Below are positions 14,102 through 22,663 of a DNA stretch of 64,000 bases, piece after piece (the stretch's first letter is position 1; each line of letters begins with the position of its first letter). Location of the stretch: positions 1-64,000 of the forward strand of contig NZ_JAUHMF010000002.1 of the NCBI RefSeq assembly GCF_032334255.1, read 5' to 3'. Position numbers and translations under genes: made by a program. This DNA comes from Thermanaerothrix solaris. Its GTDB lineage: Bacteria; Chloroflexota; Anaerolineae; Anaerolineales; Anaerolineaceae. The notes under the pieces were generated by a model. That model made no database searches. It worked only from the letters and a program-made list of their open reading frames with translations, and was not told the DNA's origin.

Positions 14102-16269
14102 AAATTCAGTTCCTTGAATAGATCATCAGATTTTTGATATAGAACCTGAACCTTCAAGTCAGGGGTAATCTCTTCGGTGAAATTTCTGCCATTGGGTAAA
14201 GAAAATATTATTCTGGCAGTTAAGTTTCCTACACTCGACTTCTTAGGCCAAGGAGTAAGATTTTTTTCGAATTCTTGCTTTTTCAATGGTGGGATGGTCT
14301 CATTGATACTAATCTTTTCAAAATAATTTTCACCGAATAATTCAATATCTTGGCATACAAGTGTAATATGACTGGGATTGATGATGGAGACGAAAAGTTT
14401 ACCAGCCATGTCTTCTTCACCTTCACCAATGATAGAAATTTCAGGTTCGGGTATTTTAGCGTCACGCTCAAATAAGAGCCAGGGAACGATGACCTCTTCA
14501 GGGAATAACCCGCCATGGGGGTAGGCTTCGTAATCATTTGAATTCCCAAAACAGGACTCATTCCATGCAATACGTAAATTATGTCTTATCCCAAAGCGTT
14601 CCCCGTAGAGCTCAACCCATTCTTCATCTTCATTAATTTCAAAACCACATACCGGAAAGTGGCGTTGAAAAGTACCCCATGCTGCACGTCCGTGAAACAG
14701 CATATCATCTTCAATGGGTAATTGACGCGGTGAACGACTGTTCATCAATCGGCCGTGGTCACTGGTAATCAAGACATTTAGGCGAATTTGATCAGGTACT
14801 TTTTTTACAATTTCTTCGATTTCCTGCGCTATCATTCGAAGTTCAGAAGAGACCATTTTCTCGAGTTTGTCTCTCTGTGCGAAGTGATAGGCTTTATCAG
14901 GTTGTTCTAAACGCCAGAACCAAATTTTTCCAGGCTGAATTTGTTGTAATTTCTTCCCTGGAGAACAATTACTTGGTAAAGTCTCACCAAGCAGATTCAT
15001 TTCATCTACAAGATATGGCGGAACGCCTCTTAAAAGGGCCTCCTTAGCAAATTCAGTCACTGTAGGAAGTGTTGAGAAGCAGTAAGATTTCTGCAAAAGA
15101 GTCAACCGATTAGACGTCTCAGATATCATTTGGAGAAATTGATCTACATCCCATATGGGCATTCCATCTAAAATAACACAAAAGGTGACTACATTAGAGT
15201 CAGAAGGATGTGAGGATAAGTGAGCAAATTTTTGATAAGTTATGCCCTGCCCTTCAAGCAGCCATTTTGGATATCGCTCAAGCAACCAACGGGCAAAATT
15301 TTGCGCGAGTTTAAGGACAATTTGACGTGAATTTTCATCGCCGTAAGATGCCTGCCAGCGGCGATATGGAAAATATTCCTTCTCGAACCAAGACAAAACA
15401 GCACTTTCTTCCTCGGGCAAGGATGAAGGAATAGGAGGCGGAACATGTTTTTCTAGCTCAGATAAAATTTGATTGGAAACAAAAGGCTGTATCGCCTCCA
15501 GAATTTTGCGGTCAAGTACTTGTGGATTGTTCTTAAGATACTCTGAGGTCAGAAGGGCCAATTCTTTACGCAGAAATAGAGGCAGTGGTAAGGTTTTCGC
15601 CTCTATAAAGAAAGTTCCTTGGCTGGAGATAATAAATTTCATCCATGCCTGTTTGAGCTCATCCAATAATTGGGAAGGCAATTCGATGGGAAATTCTTTT
15701 AGGTGCTTTATAAATGGCTTTTCTGCACCAAGCCATCGCCATAACAAAGACCTTGCATGATCAACATCTTTAGCACGGTAAAGTTCTTTAATAACCTCTT
15801 CCTCGGCATTTTGTTCCATTAACGAAGCAAATTTCCCAAGAATTATTTTCTCAGCGGGAGAGGGATTATTTACCAACCACCAGATTAACCAGCGAGCGGC
15901 ATGTTCAAGAGAGGATTCACCGTGCCATAGAGAATTGTCTGTTGGAAAACAGGCACTTAAAACATGAACGATAGATATTTCCTCAGGCGAAACAAATTCT
16001 TTGTCAATTTTTTGAGCAATCTCTCTGGCTTGCTCAGCAGTTAATTCGGGAAAAACCTGTCTCAAAACCTTTGAAGGTGATTCAACTATCCGTACATGGA
16101 TATTGCGCAAACTATAAAAGGCTTCTGCCCATGCACATAAATCTGATCCACGGATAAAGAGTTTTTCTCCCGAAGTAGCATAACGAAGAAAATCTACTTC
16201 GGTCTCAATCAGAATGAAATCCATTGGGTTTGAGACATCACCGTCAGGATCGAGAAGTATATCCATCAT
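14098..16269 (-). CDS. pglZ: BREX alkaline-phosphatase-like protein PglZ
   Basis: PglZ is the signature protein of BREX systems and has an alkaline phosphatase-like fold. The C-terminal half shows the metal-site pattern 'ITSDHGRLMNS' (near residue 500) and, before it, 'VILDGMPIWDVDQF', equivalent to the PglZ 'viDa.p...' motif. The C-terminal 'EAYPHGGLFPEEVIVPWLLF' is a well known PglZ segment. The frame opens at 16311 inside brxC, but ATG 16269 lies just after the brxC stop with a GGGG ribosome site, giving 724 aa. It overlaps brxL by 4 bases. Confidence 0.88.
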   Translation of the reverse strand: MMDILLDPDGDVSNPMDFILIETEVDFLRYATSGEKLFIRGSDLCAWAEAFYSLRNIHVRIVESPSKVLRQVFPELTAEQAREIAQKIDKEFVSPEEISIVHVLSACFPTDNSLWHGESSLEHAARWLIWWLVNNPSPAEKIILGKFASLMEQNAEEEVIKELYRAKDVDHARSLLWRWLGAEKPFIKHLKEFPIELPSQLLDELKQAWMKFIISSQGTFFIEAKTLPLPLFLRKELALLTSEYLKNNPQVLDRKILEAIQPFVSNQILSELEKHVPPPIPSSLPEEESAVLSWFEKEYFPYRRWQASYGDENSRQIVLKLAQNFARWLLERYPKWLLEGQGITYQKFAHLSSHPSDSNVVTFCVILDGMPIWDVDQFLQMISETSNRLTLLQKSYCFSTLPTVTEFAKEALLRGVPPYLVDEMNLLGETLPSNCSPGKKLQQIQPGKIWFWRLEQPDKAYHFAQRDKLEKMVSSELRMIAQEIEEIVKKVPDQIRLNVLITSDHGRLMNSRSPRQLPIEDDMLFHGRAAWGTFQRHFPVCGFEINEDEEWVELYGERFGIRHNLRIAWNESCFGNSNDYEAYPHGGLFPEEVIVPWLLFERDAKIPEPEISIIGEGEEDMAGKLFVSIINPSHITLVCQDIELFGENYFEKISINETIPPLKKQEFEKNLTPWPKKSSVGNLTARIIFSLPNGRNFTEEITPDLKVQVLYQKSDDLFKELNL

Positions 16270-16271
16270 CG

Positions 16272-19200
16272 TTAAAATTTCCCCATTAATTCTTGTAATC
16301 GTTTCAGGCAATTACGGCGTGCTTCATCATCCAACTTCAAGAACAAAACTTCTATTTTCCTTATAATGTCCTTTTCTACTTTCAGTTGTAGTGCTTGAAT
16401 CAGTTGATTCAATTTCTCCCGGTCTTCGATTGGGAGAAATTCTGGGGGCTTCAGAGCGATATCTAATAATTCATTGGGTTGAGCATCACTGGAATAACGG
16501 CTGTTAAGATCTATCAACCATTGGCGGGCTTTTTGCTCTTCCTGCTGGCGAGTAGCGTCTATTTTCCTCCGTTCTTCTCCAAGTATTTCACGCTGTGATT
16601 TGCTAAGGATATTCGAGTACTTCTTCTCAATTTCAGCGATCCGCTGATCTTTTGAATCCAGATCAGACGGTGTACGAGATGGCATATAGTCAAGAACCCG
16701 AAGCTCATCAAAAAAGCCTTCAAGACGCTCAATCGAGGTCTGAATTTCTAAAAATCGGTGATATAAGGGTGTGTCCTGTGTTTGATCCATATTTTTTAAA
16801 AGGAGATCCTTTTGTTTCTTCAATTCAGAAAGGCTCTTTGCTGTTTCAACTGCCTCAGGGAGCCTCTCGACCAATTGCTCAAATTGTTGAATCCGAGTTT
16901 CAATCTTTTCTAGTTTGCTCTTTCGCAAATTTTCTGTTCGCTGTGAAAGGTTACTCAGTTCATTCAGCCGTGTTCGGTACTGGTATAAACTCGCCAATCT
17001 CGCTGACTCATCCATACTATTGATTTCAGCTACAATGGGTTTTTCGTCCTCTGCTTGTCTGAGTTCCAAAAATCGTTGGTCGAGTTGATCCAGAGCACTT
17101 TGAACCTTATGAGCAAGAATAGGGAAACGTTTTAATTCTCTTAATGCTTTTTGTAGTTGATTTTTGTGTTCTGTGTAATGACTTAAATCATTGAGTTGAG
17201 AATACCGGTTGCATAAATTCTCCAGTTGCTCTTCTAAAGACTTCTCCCACTCTTTTCGCAAAATATCTAAGTGGGGCTTTGATGGAACCACTAAATCAGG
17301 AACTTGGACCTGGTGCAAAAATTTTTCCAATCCAATCAACTTTTCAAAATCGGCTGATTGTAATCGCGAGAGCCAATCCTCGATTTGTTGGTCATATTTT
17401 TGTGCTATGTCAAGATGTTGTTCGAGCAAACGACAATATGACTCGATCAATTCTGCCTTATTTTGGGGTAACTTGGGATGGGATTTTATTTGTTTAAATT
17501 TTGAGAGGATTCGATGCGCTTCATCAATACTGAAAGGCGGATCCTTCTTCTTGATTCGATCTATAATCCTATCAATTTCCTCGAATTGTTCATCAAGGTT
17601 GATACGACGAACCGCAAATCCTTGGGTGATTAATGTATCAAGGAATCCTTTAGGGCCTTTCGCGTTGTTAAAGATTTCTTTGAATTCTCCTAATGTTTTG
17701 ACTCTTCCTCCAAGACTCAATTGGATTTCATAACGGTGGAAACCAATCCATGCGGCAAGGAGCAAAGTCAGAGTGTTGTAATCATGCCCATAAGGAGGAT
17801 TGAGGAGTTCAACAAGCACCCCTTTGGCTAGGGTTTCTCTGCCATCAGGAGGGAAAGCGTTTTCTAAACGATTCCAGGCTTCGCGAAGCGCACGAGAGGT
17901 TGGCTCCTTTACTCTGAAATTCTCTGGGTCTAGTAAGCCCCATTTCTTAATCAGATATTCTTGAACCACCACATACTGCATGTCTTTGTTCTTTAGGTTC
18001 TGAATGCCGGACCCTACTGTGTCCCCAAACAGACCGCGAGATATATTTTCTACTGCCGTCCGTAAATGATTTACTCCTTTGGAAAAGACCGGCTTGTCTG
18101 AAAACTCTACACGATATGGATAAGCCTGACGATAGCATTCTCGTAAGACTTCTTTGATAGAATATCTATTGAGAGTTTGAACGGATGTCAAATACGCCCT
18201 GGGCAATGCATATTCATGAATTTGCCGCGATAAATCAGGGTAGTGTTCAGAATCGCCTAAAAGTTCGAAAAGGCCCATTTTTATTTCTGTGTCAGCACGG
18301 CTTTGCTCGTCCTTCAATATTATGGAGCCAATTTTTTCGCGCTGGTTCAAATCCAGACTGTCAAGGGCTATTTTTCGCCGAGCGGCATTTAATAAACCGG
18401 GATTTACCTTATTGGGTAAAACAATCAAAATCGGTAATGGGTGTGGTTTTGTGTCTAAAACGGAATCCAGCAAGGCTTGGGCATTTTGACGAAGCCATAA
18501 CTTTTCCTCTTCACTACTAGCCAATAACCAGACGATAACTCCGCGCGGGCTTTCCTCTATCGTATCGTTTGGTCCAATGCGATATTGGGAGGTTAATTCT
18601 CGCAGTGTCTCGATATTGAAAAAGTCTTTTGTTAAGACTACTTGTTGGGGCGCCCAATCATCTGGATGTCCAAAGGTCTGAGAAATTGTAAAGGAGGGAA
18701 TGGCTTTAGCAATCTTCTCCAGTAAGGAGCGGTCCACAGGCGTTTTTTGCACTGCCTCTTCAATGATTCGGTCCGCTTCAGGAGAGCGTGCCCCCACAGG
18801 GAAGAACGAATAAAAATTACCGTTTTTTTGGATCACTCGACCCTCGGCTAGTTCTCTCAATAGGGAGGAAACCTGGGCGGAACCTAACCCAGACAAATCA
18901 CTCAGCAGTTCAATTTGGTCGCTCCCTCTTCTTACTTGCGAACTAAGTTCACTCACCCTAAGTTCACTCACCGCACGCTGAAGCAACAAAGCCTTCAACA
19001 CAGCTTTATGATTCTCAGTAAGATCAATGGGAGGATTCTCTAGAGCAGTCCGATACGCTTCATACCATTTCTTGGAGATTTGCTCTTCAAAGAAATCTAC
19101 CAATTCAATGGCAAAAATAAAGTTGGGAGTTCCATCCTCGCGTTCGGCAGGTTGGTCACGAATACCTTTGCTCCAACGATCCCGCACAAAATGCAAAGCC

Positions 19201-20501
19201 GTTCGCGGATTTTCCCCTGCTCCGGCCTCGAAAGTGTGGGTAGAAAGGATAGCCGTAGTTAGTGGATGAAGGGGATAACATCCACGCACGATAACCTTTT
19301 CAACCATGTTATGGTCCCATTTCAAAGTCTCACTATAGCGCTTTGGAAAATACGTGAACAAGGTTTCGCGATTACGCACCATGGTTGACTTAACCTTTTG
19401 CCTGTTACACCAGGCATTCCAGAAAGCTTCATCCTGCTTGAGATAAGCGTCCAGCACCCCTTCCATGAGCGAGAAAAGACGGGCGCGTTTATATTTCGGT
19501 AAACGATCTAACTCTCGTTTCACATCTTCTCGCCTGTTGCCCTGGGCGTATGTTTCCACCACACTTTCAATGTCCAACTGAGTAAAAGCCAGGAAGGCGC
19601 TTTTCCCCGGATGATTACTAATGCCATTGAGTAATTCCTGTAACTTTCCAGGAGTACGAGAGGTGGCGTATTTTTGAAGAAACAGGCTGAATTCATCAAA
19701 CAGGATTAAGAGTCCACCCAGCTTATTGGGCTCGCAAACTTCGTCCACCACCCAATCAATTAATTCGGATAAGTTTAATTCCCGCCCAAAGTCTGGATAG
19801 AGTCCTATAGCATGTTTGATGGCTTCACGAATGAGTTCATAACTTCCTGTTTTTCGAAGATCTTGACGCAGAATGGCTAAATCGGTATGCTCTTTGGTGG
19901 CTAAATAATTTTCGATCTTCTGAAGAATTTCCTGGCTTTGAGCATTCAACCACTCCTCCGCTTTGATGTACCAAAAAGGTAAAGCTATTCCACGAGTAGA
20001 ATCATGCTCTCTTAGGGCCTGTTCCAAGGCGCGTAAAAAACCTTCTTGCAGATCATTTATGGCGTCACCGCGCAAGCGCATAACCAAAAATTCACCTTTG
20101 GACTCCTTGAACTCTCGATATACATTCAACTGAGCAGGATTGTTCAGGGCTTGTCCAAGGCGCTCAAAGATGACCTCAACTTCCGTGGAATTCGACGGAC
20201 GGCTGAATAAGTTAGCAAGTACAAGCGCAAGATGACTTTTGCCTCGACCGTAGTTAGCTGTGAGCACCATGCGATTGAAATCAGATCCTGCACGTTCGAT
20301 TGTAAAGGCGTCCCTGAGCATGTCGAGAACATCTTTCGCCGCCACGTCCCGTCCCGCCTGACTGGTTACTGGCGCACTAACTGTAAAAATATAGTTGTTC
20401 AACAATTCTCGATTCAGAGATGGATTATCATAGTCGCTCAGTTGAACATCCGAGCGGAAAGAACCATATTCGTCCATATGAACCAAATCTTTAATGAGCA
20501 T
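16272..20501 (-). CDS. brxC: BREX large P-loop ATPase BrxC/PglY
   Basis: Large ATPase of BREX systems, about 1409 aa. Walker A 'NYGRGKSH' is near residue 85 and Walker B 'LLILFDEFSLFL' near 268. The long C-terminal third (from about residue 1000) is a series of charged helices predicted as coiled coil. It resembles the PglY/BrxC proteins that accompany PglZ. The frame could open at 20516, but GGAGGAGGG then acts as the ribosome site for ATG 20501, which I prefer. It is followed directly by pglZ, in the order known for type 4 BREX. ATP use and DNA association are family knowledge. Confidence 0.82.
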   Translation of the reverse strand: MLIKDLVHMDEYGSFRSDVQLSDYDNPSLNRELLNNYIFTVSAPVTSQAGRDVAAKDVLDMLRDAFTIERAGSDFNRMVLTANYGRGKSHLALVLANLFSRPSNSTEVEVIFERLGQALNNPAQLNVYREFKESKGEFLVMRLRGDAINDLQEGFLRALEQALREHDSTRGIALPFWYIKAEEWLNAQSQEILQKIENYLATKEHTDLAILRQDLRKTGSYELIREAIKHAIGLYPDFGRELNLSELIDWVVDEVCEPNKLGGLLILFDEFSLFLQKYATSRTPGKLQELLNGISNHPGKSAFLAFTQLDIESVVETYAQGNRREDVKRELDRLPKYKRARLFSLMEGVLDAYLKQDEAFWNAWCNRQKVKSTMVRNRETLFTYFPKRYSETLKWDHNMVEKVIVRGCYPLHPLTTAILSTHTFEAGAGENPRTALHFVRDRWSKGIRDQPAEREDGTPNFIFAIELVDFFEEQISKKWYEAYRTALENPPIDLTENHKAVLKALLLQRAVSELRVSELSSQVRRGSDQIELLSDLSGLGSAQVSSLLRELAEGRVIQKNGNFYSFFPVGARSPEADRIIEEAVQKTPVDRSLLEKIAKAIPSFTISQTFGHPDDWAPQQVVLTKDFFNIETLRELTSQYRIGPNDTIEESPRGVIVWLLASSEEEKLWLRQNAQALLDSVLDTKPHPLPILIVLPNKVNPGLLNAARRKIALDSLDLNQREKIGSIILKDEQSRADTEIKMGLFELLGDSEHYPDLSRQIHEYALPRAYLTSVQTLNRYSIKEVLRECYRQAYPYRVEFSDKPVFSKGVNHLRTAVENISRGLFGDTVGSGIQNLKNKDMQYVVVQEYLIKKWGLLDPENFRVKEPTSRALREAWNRLENAFPPDGRETLAKGVLVELLNPPYGHDYNTLTLLLAAWIGFHRYEIQLSLGGRVKTLGEFKEIFNNAKGPKGFLDTLITQGFAVRRINLDEQFEEIDRIIDRIKKKDPPFSIDEAHRILSKFKQIKSHPKLPQNKAELIESYCRLLEQHLDIAQKYDQQIEDWLSRLQSADFEKLIGLEKFLHQVQVPDLVVPSKPHLDILRKEWEKSLEEQLENLCNRYSQLNDLSHYTEHKNQLQKALRELKRFPILAHKVQSALDQLDQRFLELRQAEDEKPIVAEINSMDESARLASLYQYRTRLNELSNLSQRTENLRKSKLEKIETRIQQFEQLVERLPEAVETAKSLSELKKQKDLLLKNMDQTQDTPLYHRFLEIQTSIERLEGFFDELRVLDYMPSRTPSDLDSKDQRIAEIEKKYSNILSKSQREILGEERRKIDATRQQEEQKARQWLIDLNSRYSSDAQPNELLDIALKPPEFLPIEDREKLNQLIQALQLKVEKDIIRKIEVLFLKLDDEARRNCLKRLQELMGKF

Positions 20502-20528
20502 ATTTCCCTCCTCCATAGACGTGTTAAT

Positions 20529-20984
20529 TTACAAAGAACCCACAGCAATTTGGGATACAAATTCTGCAGTGGCGCTAAGCAAGAAACGAGCGTTTTCAGG
20601 TAAGGCGATGATTAGTTTTGTCCGAAGATAAGGCAATTTCAGGGTTGCTTTCCAAAATTGTTCTCGAGCATCTACTTCTAAAGCCAATAAGAGCAAGTCA
20701 AAAGTGTAAAGTAGCAAGCAATTCCGGTTGCAAATTTCGTCTCCTAGTGCGGTTATGAACTCAAACAATTTCTCATGAGCGTAGCGTGTTCTTAATCCAG
20801 AATGAGTGGCACCTTCCGGAAGTCTTTCCAGAAATGCTCCCCTTGCATCCAAAGGTTGCAGTCCAAGTCTCCACGCAATGTCCTCTTCCTGTCCTAAATA
20901 CTCCAAGGGGAAAAACCACACCCCCACACTTTTTCGTACACCGGGTTGAAGAAGTTGCTGAACAAGAGAATGAATATCAACCAT
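20529..20984 (-). CDS. Small protein of the BREX/phosphorothioation operon (BrxF-like?)
   Basis: A 151-aa protein of uncertain family, between the second DUF4007 gene and brxC. It has no Walker A motif. The segment 'CLLLYTFDLLLLALEVDAR' followed by 'LRTKLIIALPENARFLL' looks like the Walker B/sensor-1 half of a P-loop fold, so it may be a degenerate ATPase partner like the small BrxF of type 3 BREX. That comparison is weak and by eye. The gene is 24 bases from DUF4007 upstream and about 28 from brxC downstream, clearly inside the operon. Confidence 0.6.
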   Translation of the reverse strand: MVDIHSLVQQLLQPGVRKSVGVWFFPLEYLGQEEDIAWRLGLQPLDARGAFLERLPEGATHSGLRTRYAHEKLFEFITALGDEICNRNCLLLYTFDLLLLALEVDAREQFWKATLKLPYLRTKLIIALPENARFLLSATAEFVSQIAVGSL

Positions 20985-21008
20985 AATGCCCCCTTAGTCC
21001 AGAAGCAT

Positions 21009-21803
21009 CTATTTGTACAACCGTTCCAACGCGAGCTCCAAACTGGATTGAAGTAATACGACTTGGTAAGGAGACGCAATACGATGCAAATCAATCATCC
21101 CTTCCTGTTTAAGTTCGATTAGCAACTCGGTCAAACCTTCTTCACCTAGGAGGAAAAGCCCGGCAAAGTTTTTACCAGTCAAATCGTCTAGGTTGACGGT
21201 CAACCGCTCTCCGTAATGCGCCTGCCAGTAATCCGCCAACGCATAACCCAGCGCCCAGGTGGGAGGACGGGGACTCTGGGGTACGCGATAAGTATCTTTC
21301 TCGAATTCTTCGATCAAACCAAGGCGTTTCAGCCCATCGCTTTTGAGATAAGTGCCAATGAAGATGGTGACAGTAGAACGAACTGAACGGGAAGAAAGAG
21401 TTTTTCCTGTATTGTGTTGCAAAAAAATCATCAAATCTTCTAAAAGTTGCTTGGCAGTGAAAGTATTGCCGGGAATAAACCATCGGGTTACCAGGTAGTG
21501 CCAGAAAACTGTAGGGCGATGTGGCGCGGACAGATGGTAATGCAACAGCCATTGGGTGCCCATTTTTTCCAAATATGGGTCAAATTCTGTCACGAAGCGG
21601 CCAAACGAAGTAAGCTGGTTTTTCTCATCCAACAAACCCGCCCGTTTGGCATAACGGGGCATGGCCTCCTGATAAATTGTGCCCAAATCCGTATTGGCTG
21701 CTAAGTCTGATTGCTTGAAACCCGGATTCTTTTGGGCAATGTCAAGGACTTTCATCACTGATGAACGTGAAAAAGAGAACGTGCGATGAAATGTGAGGTT
21801 CAT
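21009..21803 (-). CDS. DUF4007 family protein (second copy)
   Basis: A 264-aa protein with the DUF4007 plan: 'FHRTFSFSRSSVMKVLDIA', a winged-helix-like start, 'LTSFGRFVTEFDPYLEKMGTQWLLHYHLS' and 'ALADYWQAHYG'. DUF4007 genes are known beside PAPS-reductase genes in phosphorothioation-type loci; their action is unknown, and a DNA-binding or specificity role has been supposed. This copy lies between the PAPS-reductase-like gene (13 bases away) and the small protein and brxC. A distant relative is encoded at 25959-26870. The shared 'DPYLEdiGslWLLHwqLa' core makes the pair recognisable. Confidence 0.82.
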   Translation of the reverse strand: MNLTFHRTFSFSRSSVMKVLDIAQKNPGFKQSDLAANTDLGTIYQEAMPRYAKRAGLLDEKNQLTSFGRFVTEFDPYLEKMGTQWLLHYHLSAPHRPTVFWHYLVTRWFIPGNTFTAKQLLEDLMIFLQHNTGKTLSSRSVRSTVTIFIGTYLKSDGLKRLGLIEEFEKDTYRVPQSPRPPTWALGYALADYWQAHYGERLTVNLDDLTGKNFAGLFLLGEEGLTELLIELKQEGMIDLHRIASPYQVVLLQSSLELALERLYK

Positions 21804-21816
21804 TGTGTTCGTTTCC

Positions 21817-22623
21817 CTATAGATGACAAATCAGGCAACTTTCCTCATTGGTTTCTTCGGCATCAAATAAATCAATCAATGCTAATTTAGATTCCGGTCG
21901 CTGTTGACGCGTCTTGCGGCGCTCAAATTCTTGTATAATTGATTTTTGCCGCTCCGGAGAACGCAAATCTCTTAAACTTTCTTTTGGCATCCATGTATAC
22001 CGTTCACCAGTTTCTGGGTTTTCCTTTTCATAGCTTTCTGCTTTTTCGTACAAATCAGGGTGATGTCTAAGTAATCCAAGCCACTCGTTTTTTTGCTGAA
22101 AGAAGCAAAAATAACAACCAGATCGTGAGCGCCATTCATAATATGCAGGTAGTCCCAAACCGCTTTCTTCTAGTATCCTGATAACATCCTCTTTTTTTAT
22201 GTTTTCCTCAATGAAGGGGTAATGTGGGATGATGTTGGGTTTGGTAGAAATATAGCCTTTACGATGGATTTCATCAGCGCGAATACCAATGTAGTTATGA
22301 CAAATGCTATCTCCCACAAACTCTTCAAAAGGCTTTATTTTAAGATATTCTGTACACCAACGCACCTGCCCGGAAGGTAAAAAACCTCCACGGGCTTTTA
22401 GCATGTCTTCAAAGGATTGACGTGCTTTGATCTTCTTTATTTCTTTGCCAAGAAAAATCTCCAATCTATCCAAGTACTCATAGGTTTCCGGAAGCTCTTC
22501 CCCAGTATCGCAAAAGACGTACTCCAAGTCAGGAATGCGATCGCGTAGGTAAATAGCCAAGGCCGTACTGTCTTTCCCCCCAGAGAGCGAGACAATGTGC
22601 CGTACAGGTTGTTCACTGCTCAT
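21817..22623 (-). CDS. brxP: PAPS-reductase-like ATP pyrophosphatase (BrxP/DndC-like)
   Basis: A 268-aa protein of the PAPS reductase/DndC group. The PP-loop SGGKDS is at residues 14-19. Cysteines likely to hold an Fe-S cluster or act as sulfur carriers are C90 (in 'VRWCTEYLK'), C170 and C173 ('CYFC'), and C263/C266 at the tail ('CLICHL'). The middle 'IGIRADEIHRK' is typical of the family. DndC activates the DNA backbone for sulfur insertion (known), and brxP defines type 4 BREX. With the desulfurase in the same operon, phosphorothioation of DNA is the likely role. Only 40 bases separate it from the ATPase upstream. Confidence 0.88.
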   Translation of the reverse strand: MSSEQPVRHIVSLSGGKDSTALAIYLRDRIPDLEYVFCDTGEELPETYEYLDRLEIFLGKEIKKIKARQSFEDMLKARGGFLPSGQVRWCTEYLKIKPFEEFVGDSICHNYIGIRADEIHRKGYISTKPNIIPHYPFIEENIKKEDVIRILEESGLGLPAYYEWRSRSGCYFCFFQQKNEWLGLLRHHPDLYEKAESYEKENPETGERYTWMPKESLRDLRSPERQKSIIQEFERRKTRQQRPESKLALIDLFDAEETNEESCLICHL

Positions 22624-22663
22624 TTAACACCTCGAGGGACTCTACAGAAATTTTCCATAATCG

